NCBI GenBank assembly: GCA_949741915.1
Contig: CATJOM010000035.1
Coordinates: 42,432-106,431, forward strand
Length of the DNA: 64,000 nucleotides
Direction: 5' to 3'
Source of the DNA: an uncultured Candidatus Melainabacteria bacterium
GTDB taxonomy: Bacteria; Cyanobacteriota; Vampirovibrionia; Gastranaerophilales; Gastranaerophilaceae
The notes beneath the pieces are model-generated. The model made no database searches. It was not told where the DNA came from and was given only the letters and a program-made list of their open reading frames with translations. Both the position numbers and the translations under genes were made by a program. This document shows, piece by piece, positions 16,544-24,224 of the stretch. The stretch's first letter is position 1. Each line of letters starts with the position of its first letter.

Positions 16544-17698
16544 ATGAGAGTTAATTTACAAACCGGATTCAGGGCATCATTTGGGGCGCATTTTGCACAT
16601 GAAGAACATGATTCCAATACGGAAGTGAGACGGGCGAAACAAGCAAGGAGTGCAAAGGTAGATATTCCTATTTACAATACAACATCCAACGATACCAGTG
16701 TTTCAAGGCTTGAATATACAACAAAGGGTGAAATTGCTAGTGCAAAAACTAACCCAGTAAATAGAAAACATTTAACAAACCTTTTTAAGAATTTATTTTA
16801 CTTAGACAAAGCAGGCATTTGTCATGATTTGCTAAGTAAAGACCATATATTCTTTTCCAAAAATGGCGATGTCGAGCTTGATTGCTTCAGGTATTCGTAT
16901 AATTTTGTTAAAAAACCCAATAAGACTCGCCAAGAAACCGAGGATGCTCATTCTATTAAAATGCCCAATTTTGTAATGCCATCAAATTCAGTAAGCCTAG
17001 AAACTCTGTTTTTATCTGACTATATTAATGACATTAGAGGCTCAGCACAAAAAGATGATTTCATAAGGAGTTATTTAAAAGAAAAGAGCAAATACCACCA
17101 AAAACGCACCGATATGCTTGCAAGCAGGGGATTTAAGCCACTGGATGACACCGTGCAATATGAAGTTATTCAAAGCGAGGTTTTTAAAAACCCGACAATG
17201 ACAGTTATGGATTATACTGAATCCAAGGCAAAATTATTCAAGAAACTGGATATTGCCTATAACAGCTATGACGAACAGGCGGCAGAGAAGGCTTTAGCCT
17301 ACTTTGACTGCCTTATAGATATTTTAAAACTCAAAGAAAATGCAAGGATATCTTCTTTAACAAGCAGCAATGATGATGAATCTAAATATTTTGCATTTGA
17401 GAGTGAGATACTCAACAAGATATTTGAAGATTACAGAAGAGATACTCTAGGAGTAGCCGAAGAATTCTATTTAGACGACTTGTACGACAGCCTGTATGAA
17501 CAGCATGACACCGATTATTGCGCCAATAATGACAAGATTGTTCACGATAACAAGGCAAAAAGAAAACTTTTTATGAAGCTATATTCAGATATAGACCCTG
17601 ATAACAAAACAATGGAGGAGAATATTAGCATAATACAGGGCGCCAAAAATATATTTGATAATGATACTTTTATGGCTTCTCTTTTAAATAGATATTAA
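16544..17698 (+). CDS. Hypothetical protein with ASFG tag (384 aa)
   Basis: 384 aa from ATG at 16544. Begins MRVNLQTGFRASFGAHF, a short polar N-terminus ending in A-S-F-G like its neighbours on the other strand; no Sec signal or transmembrane helix. The rest is charged, Lys/Asp/Glu/Asn-rich and probably helical, with an acidic C-terminal third (DDLYDSLYEQHD...). No catalytic motif I recognise. A cytoplasmic or non-Sec-exported protein is the most that can be said. Confidence 0.75.
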   Translation: MRVNLQTGFRASFGAHFAHEEHDSNTEVRRAKQARSAKVDIPIYNTTSNDTSVSRLEYTTKGEIASAKTNPVNRKHLTNLFKNLFYLDKAGICHDLLSKDHIFFSKNGDVELDCFRYSYNFVKKPNKTRQETEDAHSIKMPNFVMPSNSVSLETLFLSDYINDIRGSAQKDDFIRSYLKEKSKYHQKRTDMLASRGFKPLDDTVQYEVIQSEVFKNPTMTVMDYTESKAKLFKKLDIAYNSYDEQAAEKALAYFDCLIDILKLKENARISSLTSSNDDESKYFAFESEILNKIFEDYRRDTLGVAEEFYLDDLYDSLYEQHDTDYCANNDKIVHDNKAKRKLFMKLYSDIDPDNKTMEENISIIQGAKNIFDNDTFMASLLNRY

Positions 17699-17971
17699 TA
17701 GGCAGTTTGTGCAGCTATTATATCGCTGTAAAATTAATCAGCAAAATCCGATAAACTTAAACTTTCAAATTTATTGAGCCAGTGAGGTTTACAATTATAT
17801 TTTGCAATCAGAGGATATTAAACTAATTGAGCTTATAAAATAAATTCTTGAAATTATCAGCCAAATTTTAAGCAACATAGGATAAATTTTATGCCAAAGA
17901 ATATCTTACCGTAAAAGATACAGGCTTATTTTGTGCGAAATTATGCATAATGTTAATTATTTTTAGAACGC
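17699..17971. other. Intergenic region upstream of the MarR gene
   Basis: AT-rich, about 270 bases to the -35 box of the MarR gene. No small gene, terminator hairpin or repeat was recognised here. Confidence 0.35.
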
Positions 17972-18000
17972 TTGACAATAGTTAGATATCGAACTATAAT
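17972..18000 (+). promoter_or_regulatory. Consensus promoter of the MarR gene, leaderless
   Basis: TTGACA at 17972-17977, a 17-base spacer, TATAAT at 17995-18000: both hexamers match the sigma-70-type consensus exactly. ATG follows 7 bases later at 18008, so transcription should start at or beside the start codon. There is no room for a Shine-Dalgarno. Confidence 0.9.
17978..17997. promoter_or_regulatory. Palindromic MarR-type operator in the -35/-10 spacer
   Basis: ATAGTTAGATATCGAACTAT is a 20-bp near-perfect palindrome: arms ATAGTT/AACTAT around GATATC, one mismatched pair. It fills the spacer and overlaps the -10, so a bound dimer would block RNA polymerase; the downstream gene encodes a MarR protein, hence probable autorepression. 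The first 13 bases recur before the cupin gene at 18561-18573. Confidence 0.8.
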
Positions 18001-18007
18001 ACATATT

Positions 18008-18421
18008 ATGAAAAGGGCTTTGTCATTAATATCACGAATACATGAAGCCGGCAACAGCTTTATTATTTCAAAATTGAAAGAAATTGGGCAGGGTGAGTTA
18101 TCACCATCCCATGGAGATATTCTTGCTGCTTTATACACAAAAGATAAAATCACAATGAAGGAGATTTCCAAAAGAATCAATAGAACAAAAGCAACAGTAA
18201 GTGTACTGGTTGATAAGCTTGAAAAGTCTGAACTTGCAAGGCGCGAAAAATCTAATGAAGATTCAAGAAATACTTTTATTGTATTAACAGAAAAAGGTAA
18301 GGCTCTAGAGAAAGATTTTAAGAGGATTTCACAAGAATTAAATAGAAAACTATACAACAATCTATCAGAAGGTGAAGCTAAAATATTGGATGAATTATTA
18401 GAAAAAATGGCTAAAAATTAG
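18008..18421 (+). CDS. MarR-family transcriptional regulator
   Basis: 137 aa from ATG at 18008. Winged-helix core: L-S-P-S-H-G-D-I-L-A-A-L, then I-T-M-K-E-I-S-K-R-I with recognition helix N-R-T-K-A-T-V-S-V-L-V-D-K-L-E, then the wing R-R-E-K-S-N-E-D-S-R-N-T-F-I-V-L-T-E-K-G-K. The length is typical. A TTG at 17972 is in frame but is itself part of the -35 box, so it cannot be the start. It likely represses itself and the cupin gene at 18592 in response to a ligand; what ligand is unknown. Confidence 0.92.
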   Translation: MKRALSLISRIHEAGNSFIISKLKEIGQGELSPSHGDILAALYTKDKITMKEISKRINRTKATVSVLVDKLEKSELARREKSNEDSRNTFIVLTEKGKALEKDFKRISQELNRKLYNNLSEGEAKILDELLEKMAKN

Positions 18422-18560
18422 TTATAGAAAAGCTGATTAAGCTTTTATAAACATCATATGCAGTGATATTGATTTTTTGTATGAAAAATTTTTGCACAAA
18501 AAGAATTTAAAAAATATGCTGTGTGTAGCTGCAGAAAATTCTTCATACATTTTTATATAA

Positions 18561-18577
18561 ATAGTTAGATATCAAAC
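18561..18577. promoter_or_regulatory. Second copy of the MarR operator, before the cupin gene
   Basis: ATAGTTAGATATCAAAC repeats the left 13 bases of the palindrome in the MarR promoter (ATAGTTAGATATC) and then AAC. It follows a TATATAA (-10-like, 18555-18561) and precedes AGGAG, so it would cover the transcription start. Confidence 0.75.
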
Positions 18578-18591
18578 AAAAGGAGAACATT

Positions 18592-18969
18592 ATGTCAAAT
18601 TGCAAAACATTTAAATCAGGAGCATTTAATGATGTATCAAAAGCAGAAAATGGAAAAATTTTCCTTCATGATGCACTAGACTTAACAAGTGCTGAAATTT
18701 CGATTAACTGTGTACCTAAAGGGTTTAAAACGCCATTTAATCATAAACACATACAAAATGAGGAAATTTATATATTTTTAAAAGGTGAAGGAATTTTAAC
18801 AATTGATAATGAAAAAATAAATGTAGAAGAAGGGACTTCCATAAAAGTTTCACCAAAAGGATGCAGGATACTTGAAAACATTGGCAAGGAAAGTCTGCAA
18901 TTTATATGCATTCAGGCAAAGGCAGACTCGCTTGAACAATTTGGCTTTGCTGATGCTAAATTATGTTAG
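18592..18969 (+). CDS. Small cupin-domain protein
   Basis: 125 aa, ATG at 18592 after AGGAG. Single cupin_2 barrel: F-N-H-K-H-I-Q-N-E-E-I-Y-I-F-L-K-G-E-G (metal ligands His, His and Glu) and later G-T-S-I-K-V-S-P-K-G-C-R, where the usual fourth His is replaced. Such proteins bind a metal and a small molecule; no reaction can be named. It shares an operator sequence with the MarR gene 170 bases upstream, so it is probably the regulator's target, for instance in detoxification or metabolite sensing. Confidence 0.88.
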   Translation: MSNCKTFKSGAFNDVSKAENGKIFLHDALDLTSAEISINCVPKGFKTPFNHKHIQNEEIYIFLKGEGILTIDNEKINVEEGTSIKVSPKGCRILENIGKESLQFICIQAKADSLEQFGFADAKLC

Positions 18970-18988
18970 ATTAAATTTATCGCTCATC

Positions 18989-19021
18989 GCAAATATGCGA
19001 GAACAAAAGCTGCATATTTGC
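18989..19021. repeat. Inverted repeat downstream of the cupin gene
   Basis: Perfect 10-base arms GCAAATATGC and GCATATTTGC with a 13-base loop. It could form a transcript-ending hairpin for the cupin gene but lacks a U-tract. Confidence 0.45.
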
Positions 19022-19133
19022 ATATGATAACAAGTCTGTGGCAAATGTGATAAATATTGCGCCTGGCCGGTTTAGACACATTAAAATATACCCAGTCAGT
19101 TTAAAATTCAGGCAGTTAAATAAACACCGGACA

Positions 19134-19256
19134 CTATGACTGCGCCAGCTTTTGCCAAGCCTCTTGTGAGCCTATAACTGTAACTTTTTGCTTGCAATCA
19201 GAAAGCCACCAAGCGACTTCACTAAACGTGGAACCATAAGTTGCAATTAATTCCAT
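19134..19256 (-). CDS. Possible small protein following tRNA-Leu (40 aa)
   Basis: ATG at 19256, weak upstream CTTAAAG, 40 codons: MELIATYGSTFSEVAWWLSD and a C-terminal QEAWQKLAQS. Composition is protein-like (two Trp, balanced charges) but no family is recognised. It starts 40 bases downstream of the tRNA gene on the same strand. It may be a real small protein or a remnant. Confidence 0.35.
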   Translation of the reverse strand: MELIATYGSTFSEVAWWLSDCKQKVTVIGSQEAWQKLAQS

Positions 19257-19295
19257 CTTTAAGTTGATGTTCGATTTATACAAAAATGAAAAAAT

Positions 19296-19376
19296 TGTCG
19301 AAGACGGGACTTGAACCCGTACAGATTTCTCCACACGCCCCTCAAACGTGCGCGTCTACCATTCCGCCACTCCGAC
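19296..19376 (-). tRNA. tRNA-Leu (anticodon GAG)
   Basis: Read on the minus strand: acceptor GTCGGAG pairs with CTTCGAC, D-arm with GGTAGACGCGC, anticodon stem CACGT/GCGTG around the loop TTGAGGG (anticodon GAG, decodes CUC/CUU), a long variable arm as expected for Leu, T-arm CGGGTTCAAGTCCCG, discriminator A. CCA is not encoded. The 5' flank contains fragments of this same tRNA (19412-19422 and 19455-19468). Confidence 0.95.
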
Positions 19377-19411
19377 ATATTTAGTTTTCAAGATTGCATT
19401 TTTAATCCTGG

Positions 19412-19484
19412 GGAATGGTAGATATTTTTGTTGTTTTAGCGTAACTAAAACAAGTCCGCCACTCCGACAAATATTTAATTTTCA
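19412..19484. repeat. Rearranged tRNA-Leu fragments in the 5' flank of the tRNA gene
   Basis: 19455-19484 duplicates 19363-19391: the first 14 bases of tRNA-Leu plus its 5' flank, with a 2-base indel. 19412-19422 is an 11-base inverted copy of tRNA positions 12-22 (GGAATGGTAGA). A GTTTTAG/CTAAAAC hairpin lies between them. This looks like the remains of a lost tandem tRNA or of a recombination event. Confidence 0.7.
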
Positions 19485-19546
19485 ACTAAACTTTTTTAAT
19501 TACCATGATTTTATCACAGAATAACCAAAAAAGACATCCATGATTT

Positions 19547-20806
19547 TTAACCTTCATATTTTTTAAATAGAAGAGAAGCATTGTGTCCACCAAAGCCAAA
19601 AGAATTCGTAAGTGCATATTTAATATCAGCTTTTTGTGGTTTATGCGGAACATAATTAAGATTTGCAACATGCTCGTCTTGATTATCAAGATTTATTGTA
19701 GGAGGGATAACACTTTCTTGAAGCGCCATAATACAAACAATAGATTCAGCAGCACCGGTTGCACCAAGCATATGTCCATGCATACTTTTTGTAGATGAAA
19801 CTTTCAAATCAGGATTTACATCCAAATCGCCAAATATTCTTGCAATTGCCCTTGATTCAGCTGCATCACCAAGGCCAGTTGAAGTTCCATGGGAATTAAC
19901 ATATCCCACCTCTACAGGACTAATGCCAGCATCTTCGACTGCCAGCTTCATTGCCATGGCAGCACCATCACCACTAGGGTCAGGAGCAACAATATCGTAG
20001 GCATCTGCAGTTTGGCCATAGCCCACAATTTCTGCGTATATTTTAGCACCGCGTTTTTTAGCATGCTCTAATTCTTCTAATATTAAAATTGCTGAGCCTT
20101 CGGACATAACAAAGCCGTCTCTATCTTTGTCATATGGCCTTGAGGCCTTTTTCGGCTCATCATTTCTTTTTGATAGAGTCCTTGCAGAAGTGAAGGCGCC
20201 TATTCCTAATCTTGTAATTACAGCTTCAGCACCGCCAGCTATTATAACATCAGCATCGTTATACTGAATACTTCTAAAGGCATCACCAATACAATGCGCA
20301 GATGTTGCACATGCAGTAACAATCGCCTTATTTAAACCTTTTGCGCCGTATTTCATAGAAATTCTGCCGGCACCCATATCGGATATTATCATAGGAACCG
20401 TAAAAGGCGAGCATTTGGATGGACCTCTATCGATAATAGTATGGTGCTGTTTTTCAAATGTATCAAAACCACCAGCAGCAGATCCAACTATAACGCCAAA
20501 GCGGTAGGCATCAACATTATCTGTTGATACTTTAGAATCCTGAACTGCCTCCTCGGCAGCAGTCAAAGCAAACTGGGTATATCTGTCCATCCTTCTTGAT
20601 TCTTTTGCATCAAGATTGCTGATTTTATCAAAATCTTTGATTTCTCCAGCAATATGGACAGTGTGTCCATCAAGCGAAATATTTTCTATTGTGGAAATAC
20701 CACTTTTGCCTTCCAGCAAGCTATTCCAGAAGCTTTTAATTCCAACACCGACTGGAGAAATTATCCCCATTCCAGTAATCACTACTCGTCTTTTGTTTGT
20801 GTTCAT
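19547..20806 (-). CDS. fabF: 3-oxoacyl-[ACP] synthase II
   Basis: 419 aa, the usual KAS II length, ATG at 20806. It elongates acyl-ACP with malonyl-ACP in fatty acid synthesis. N-terminal R-R-V-V-I-T-G-M-G-I-I-S-P; active-site Cys in T-A-C-A-T-S-A-H (about residue 166); catalytic His residues in N-S-H-G-T-S-T-G-L-G-D and K-S-M-H-G-H-M-L-G-A-T-G; C-terminal N-S-F-G-F-G-G-H-N-A. It lies 137 bases downstream of acpP, its substrate carrier, in the common acpP-fabF order. Confidence 0.98.
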   Translation of the reverse strand: MNTNKRRVVITGMGIISPVGVGIKSFWNSLLEGKSGISTIENISLDGHTVHIAGEIKDFDKISNLDAKESRRMDRYTQFALTAAEEAVQDSKVSTDNVDAYRFGVIVGSAAGGFDTFEKQHHTIIDRGPSKCSPFTVPMIISDMGAGRISMKYGAKGLNKAIVTACATSAHCIGDAFRSIQYNDADVIIAGGAEAVITRLGIGAFTSARTLSKRNDEPKKASRPYDKDRDGFVMSEGSAILILEELEHAKKRGAKIYAEIVGYGQTADAYDIVAPDPSGDGAAMAMKLAVEDAGISPVEVGYVNSHGTSTGLGDAAESRAIARIFGDLDVNPDLKVSSTKSMHGHMLGATGAAESIVCIMALQESVIPPTINLDNQDEHVANLNYVPHKPQKADIKYALTNSFGFGGHNASLLFKKYEG

Positions 20807-20943
20807 TTTAATAAAACTTTCCTCTTTGATAAATTATTAAGATGCAAGAAGCAAATCGATAAATAAGGGAAAATCCTACATTTATAAAATTTATCGAGCA
20901 GGATGTTCCCAAATCAACCTCAGCTGCATTTAGCATCTGTTAT

Positions 20944-21177
20944 TTAGTTAAGATGAGCGTCGATATAATCAACAGCATCTTGCACTGTAGCAATTTTTTC
21001 AGCTTCTTCATCTGGAATTTCGCATCCGAATTCTTCTTCGAAAGCCATAACTAATTCAACAGTATCCAATGAATCAGCACCTAAATCATTTGTGAAACTA
21101 GCTTGTGGTGTTACAAGATTTTCATCAACACTTAGCTGATCAACTACTACTTTTTTTACTCTTTCTAATGTGCTCAT
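20944..21177 (-). CDS. acpP: Acyl carrier protein
   Basis: 77 aa, acidic, ATG at 21177 after GAGGTAAAG. The motif G-A-D-S-L-D-T-V-E holds the serine that AcpS (14685) modifies with phosphopantetheine. Family-typical helices I-IV. It carries growing acyl chains for FabF, FabZ and the lipid A acyltransferases LpxA/LpxD found elsewhere in the window. Confidence 0.98.
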   Translation of the reverse strand: MSTLERVKKVVVDQLSVDENLVTPQASFTNDLGADSLDTVELVMAFEEEFGCEIPDEEAEKIATVQDAVDYIDAHLN

Positions 21178-21307
21178 TTTGCCTTTACCTCATTAAAATT
21201 AAATAATACTAACTAACATTACCGATTATACTAAGCACAAGATAAATTTGCAAATTATGAAGCAGCACAAAAGCGAAAAGTATACAATTTGTAATATATT
21301 GTATATT

Positions 21308-21336
21308 AAAATGCGAGTATTTAATACTCGCATTTT
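21308..21336 (-). terminator. Palindromic terminator after the SLH gene
   Basis: Fourteen-base perfect arms AAAATGCGAGTATT and AATACTCGCATTTT. On the minus strand it follows the SLH gene stop by about 30 bases and ends in TTTTAATATA; symmetric arms may let it act on both strands. Confidence 0.75.
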
Positions 21337-21366
21337 AAAAGCTCCAATCAAACTAAGATTCAATAA

Positions 21367-22653
21367 TTATAAATCTTCGTTAATGCTTACATTATCTAGC
21401 AGCTTAATATAAACTGTCTCACCAGCTCTTGCAGAGTAATTTACACCTTTTGTTACAAGACCGCCTATAAATCCTGCACCAGCACCAACGGGAGCACCAA
21501 CTGCAAGACCTGTACCAAGCTCATCACAAGGTATGCCCACACCAACGCCAGCACCAGTACCTAGCACAGCGCCACCAAGAGTATACGCACCGATTTTTTT
21601 CCATGGATTTTCTTTCAAATAACCATCTCTGTCATTATAGATATAGCCATTTAAATCAGTTGCTCTGCCATCAGGTAGCTCCATTCTGCTAAATTTCACC
21701 TTAACCTGACCGTTCTTGTTAAACCATTTTGGATCAATTTTATCTTCGACAGTTGCATATAACTTTGTGCTTGCAGGAATGATTGTAGTGCCTTCATCCG
21801 TCACAACATCATTTCTTACAGTAAATACAACATTATCGCCTTCCTGTGAATTTTTAGATTTATATGATTCATAAAACTCTGCTTTTAGAATATTGCCTTG
21901 AGAAATAATTTTTCTAACATTTGTTACTGTTACAATGTTTGATTCAGCATCTTTATGTATATTTAAATGCTCTATTCCGAGAGTTTTTTCGCTTGTTGCT
22001 TCTGTTTCAGGAGCAACATATTCTTCTTTTACCATGTTTAAAGTTTTACTTAATTTTGAAAGAAGAACAGCAGTCTCTGCCCTTGTTATGTCTCTTGATG
22101 GTTCGAATTTTAAGCTTTCAGGATGATTTACATAAAGACCAAGCTTAACAGCTTTTTGATAAGGCAGTTCAGCCCATTCGGGAATTAAATTTGTATCCTC
22201 AAAATTCGCTAAAACAGTATCATCAGCGTCTATATTTTTTGTAATATGGCTCATAACCGATGTCACTTCAGCCTTTGTCATTTTATTTTGCGGCTTAAAT
22301 GTTTTGTCAGGATAACCATAAACCAAGCCTAACTCTTCTGATTTCATTATTGCATCATAATTTGCAGTGAAATTATCAATATCAACATAAGGATTTTCAA
22401 CAGTGATATTTAAATTATCATGCCCCAAAACTTTTGTCAGCATCTTCACAAAATCAGCTCTTTTTACAGGATTTTCAGGGTTAAAATTACTGTTTGCATC
22501 AAGTTGCATAACATTTTTTGAAACCATATCAATGATTTCAGGATTTGCCCAATAATTTTCAGAAACATCGCTAATTTCAGCAGCATAAGCCTGCGATGTA
22601 ACTAGAAAACCAAAGAGGGCAAAAATAGCAAATAAATTTCTTAAAATTTTCAT
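21367..22653 (-). CDS. SLH-domain envelope protein with glycine-zipper C-terminus
   Basis: 428 aa, Sec signal peptide (MKILRNLFAIFALFGFLVTS, cleavage near AYAA). Three SLH repeats at about residues 28-200 with N-P-E-N-P-V-K-R-A-D-F, F-K-P-Q-N-K-M-T-K-A-E-V and F-E-P-S-R-D-I-T-R-A-E-T, which by family bind peptidoglycan-linked polymers and in cyanobacteria tether outer-membrane proteins. The C-terminal part has a small-domain I-I-P-A-S-T-K-L-Y, P-D-G-R, a Gly-rich hydrophobic stretch (GGAVLGTGAGVGVG) and G-E-T-V-Y-I-K-L. The latter layout recurs in the protein at 52239-53393. It probably bridges cell wall and outer membrane. Confidence 0.88.
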   Translation of the reverse strand: MKILRNLFAIFALFGFLVTSQAYAAEISDVSENYWANPEIIDMVSKNVMQLDANSNFNPENPVKRADFVKMLTKVLGHDNLNITVENPYVDIDNFTANYDAIMKSEELGLVYGYPDKTFKPQNKMTKAEVTSVMSHITKNIDADDTVLANFEDTNLIPEWAELPYQKAVKLGLYVNHPESLKFEPSRDITRAETAVLLSKLSKTLNMVKEEYVAPETEATSEKTLGIEHLNIHKDAESNIVTVTNVRKIISQGNILKAEFYESYKSKNSQEGDNVVFTVRNDVVTDEGTTIIPASTKLYATVEDKIDPKWFNKNGQVKVKFSRMELPDGRATDLNGYIYNDRDGYLKENPWKKIGAYTLGGAVLGTGAGVGVGIPCDELGTGLAVGAPVGAGAGFIGGLVTKGVNYSARAGETVYIKLLDNVSINEDL

Positions 22654-22741
22654 ATTCTACCTTCACTCCCAGTATCTTATAATATCTAACTACTACAATA
22701 TAGATGTTATTACAAAAAGCCGCTTAGTGCAAATTTGTAAA

Positions 22742-22776
22742 TAAAAATACCCTGCGCTTATTAAAAAGCCAGGGTA
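22742..22776 (-). terminator. Rho-independent terminator of the yggS-sepF operon
   Basis: On the minus strand TACCCTGGCTT pairs with AAGCGCAGGGTA (one bulged G, hexanucleotide loop), followed directly by TTTTTA. About 100 bases after the sepF stop. Confidence 0.8.
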
Positions 22777-22877
22777 GATTATTCTCCTAAATTCCATAGA
22801 CTCCGTTCTTTGGCAGTTTCAACAGTTCAACAGTAGAACTTTATTAGCCAAAAGTAATTCTTCATCTCAAATAGCAT

Positions 22878-23405
22878 CTAGTTTGATTGCGGTGCATTCC
22901 AAAGGGCATCTCTTGTTAATTTAGAGCTTACCATTTCCTGAGACAAATTAATGTTATCAGGAGTAAATATAAATACACATTCGCCTATTTTCCTCTGATC
23001 TCCGCCAAGGGCATATGTACAGCCACACAAGAAATCAACAACTCTTTGTGATTGTTCTCTGTCTAATAACTGGAGGTTAAGGATAACTGTTTTCTTTTCT
23101 TTAAGTGCTTCTGCTATTTGCTTAGATTCATTATAAGACCTTGGTTCAAATACAATAACTTCATATCCTCTTGAATCGCCCTCATATCCGCGCGAGGGCA
23201 TTGAAATAACTTTTCTTTCACTTCTGTATGCTGGCATAGGTGCTTGTTTAAACTCCGGTGCTAGTGCAACATTTCTGTCTGTAGCATAATCTGTATCAAA
23301 ATTATCATCTAAACTTGCAAACGGGTCATCCCTGTCTGTTCCGCTTTCAAATGGTGATGTTAAAAATTTAACTATGGAATTTATTGTGTTTGAAACTCCG
23401 GTCAA
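22878..23405 (-). CDS. sepF: Cell division protein SepF
   Basis: 175 aa from TTG at 23405, 9 bases after AGGAGG. The C-terminal domain has the SepF signature: V-I-V-F-E-P-R-S-Y-N-E-S, T-V-I-L-N-L-Q-L-L-D-R-E-Q-S-Q-R-V-V-D-F-L-C-G, then G-E-C-V-F-I-F-T-P. The short N-terminal helix (VSNTINSIVKFL) is the usual membrane-targeting part, followed by an acidic linker. SepF anchors and aligns FtsZ filaments; it is typical of Gram-positives and cyanobacteria. Coupled to yggS 19 bases upstream, a widespread pairing. Confidence 0.95.
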   Translation of the reverse strand: MTGVSNTINSIVKFLTSPFESGTDRDDPFASLDDNFDTDYATDRNVALAPEFKQAPMPAYRSERKVISMPSRGYEGDSRGYEVIVFEPRSYNESKQIAEALKEKKTVILNLQLLDREQSQRVVDFLCGCTYALGGDQRKIGECVFIFTPDNINLSQEMVSSKLTRDALWNAPQSN

Positions 23406-23424
23406 CGCCTTATCCTCCTAATTT

Positions 23425-24069
23425 TTACTCAAATAATGTCCTACCTAGTCTTATAATTGTTGCGCCTTCATCCAGCGCGATTTTGTAATCATTGCTCATT
23501 CCCATTGAAAGTTCTTTTAAGTTATACATTTCTTTTAGATTGTACATTTCCCTAAAAAGCTTTCTGATTAAATCAATATCCTCGGTTAAGGGGGCTATAT
23601 TCATAAGCCCTTCAAGCTTTAAATTTTGAAGCTCGCTTATTTCAGATATCAGATTTTCCAACTGAGAAGGTGCTATGCCGAACTTTTGCTCTTCAAATGC
23701 ATTATTTACCTGGATTAAAATTTTTTGAACAATGCCTTTTTGCTTTGCTGCAACATCCAGCTCTTTTGCAAGTTTCATCGAATCAACAGAATGTATTAAA
23801 TCAAACACTCCGGCTGCTTTTTTGGCTTTATTCCCTTGCAAGTGTCCAATCAAATGATAATGCGATTTTGAAGTGATTTCCTCCTCTAATAAATTGATTT
23901 TTTCAATTGCCTTAACTACCTGATTTTCTCCAAAATTATTTAGCCCGGCTCTAAAGGCGTCCCTTATGTCATTTACTGTATAATATTTTGATACAGCAAC
24001 AATTGTGGGATTGTAGTTTTTTGCAAATGTCAAAATGCGATTCAGATTTTCAGAAATCTTTGTATACAC
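23425..24069 (-). CDS. yggS: YggS-family PLP homeostasis protein
   Basis: 214 aa from GTG at 24069, after AGAGG. Alanine-racemase-like TIM barrel of the PLPBP family: V-A-V-S-K-Y-Y (PLP-binding Lys), F-G-E-N-Q-V, H-L-I-G-H-L-Q-G-N-K, S-V-D-S, I-Q-V-N, L-M-N-I-A-P, S-M-G-M-S-N-D. It balances free PLP; no catalysis known. First gene of the operon with sepF, transcribed from a promoter at 24125-24153. Confidence 0.95.
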   Translation of the reverse strand: MYTKISENLNRILTFAKNYNPTIVAVSKYYTVNDIRDAFRAGLNNFGENQVVKAIEKINLLEEEITSKSHYHLIGHLQGNKAKKAAGVFDLIHSVDSMKLAKELDVAAKQKGIVQKILIQVNNAFEEQKFGIAPSQLENLISEISELQNLKLEGLMNIAPLTEDIDLIRKLFREMYNLKEMYNLKELSMGMSNDYKIALDEGATIIRLGRTLFE

Positions 24070-24124
24070 TTTTCACACCCTCTAAAAAGCTATGTGACAA
24101 GCTTCTACCTTCAAGCTCTATTTA

Positions 24125-24153
24125 ATTATAGAGCGGGTGTGTATACATGACAA
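24125..24153 (-). promoter_or_regulatory. Promoter of the yggS-sepF operon
   Basis: On the minus strand TTGTCA (24153-24148), a 17-base spacer, TATAAT (24130-24125). The expected start near 24117 leaves a ~48-base leader with its own AGCTT/AAGCT hairpin and the AGAGG ribosome site. Confidence 0.75.
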
Positions 24154-24191
24154 CATTTAATTTAGTAAGTCATTTGTTGCACAAAATAATT

Positions 24192-24224
24192 TGTCAAAAC
24201 ATGCACCATGACATGTTTTTGACA
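24192..24224. repeat. Inverted repeat upstream of the yggS promoter
   Basis: Arms TGTCAAAACATG and CATGTTTTTGACA around an 8-base centre, 40 bases upstream of the -35 of yggS-sepF. It could be a regulator site. The rest of 24154-24507 (the spacer to pdxJ) shows no gene; a CATGCTTTTTT sequence is repeated near 24300 and 24320. Confidence 0.5.

Noticed and set aside
17972..18007. MarR gene starting at TTG 17972
   Set aside because: This TTG is the first part of the -35 box (TTGACA) of the gene's own promoter, so it cannot be translated from that transcript.
19257..19334. Extension of the 40-aa frame upstream through the tRNA-Leu gene
   Set aside because: It would overlap a convincing tRNA; only the short part starting at 19256 was kept, with low confidence.
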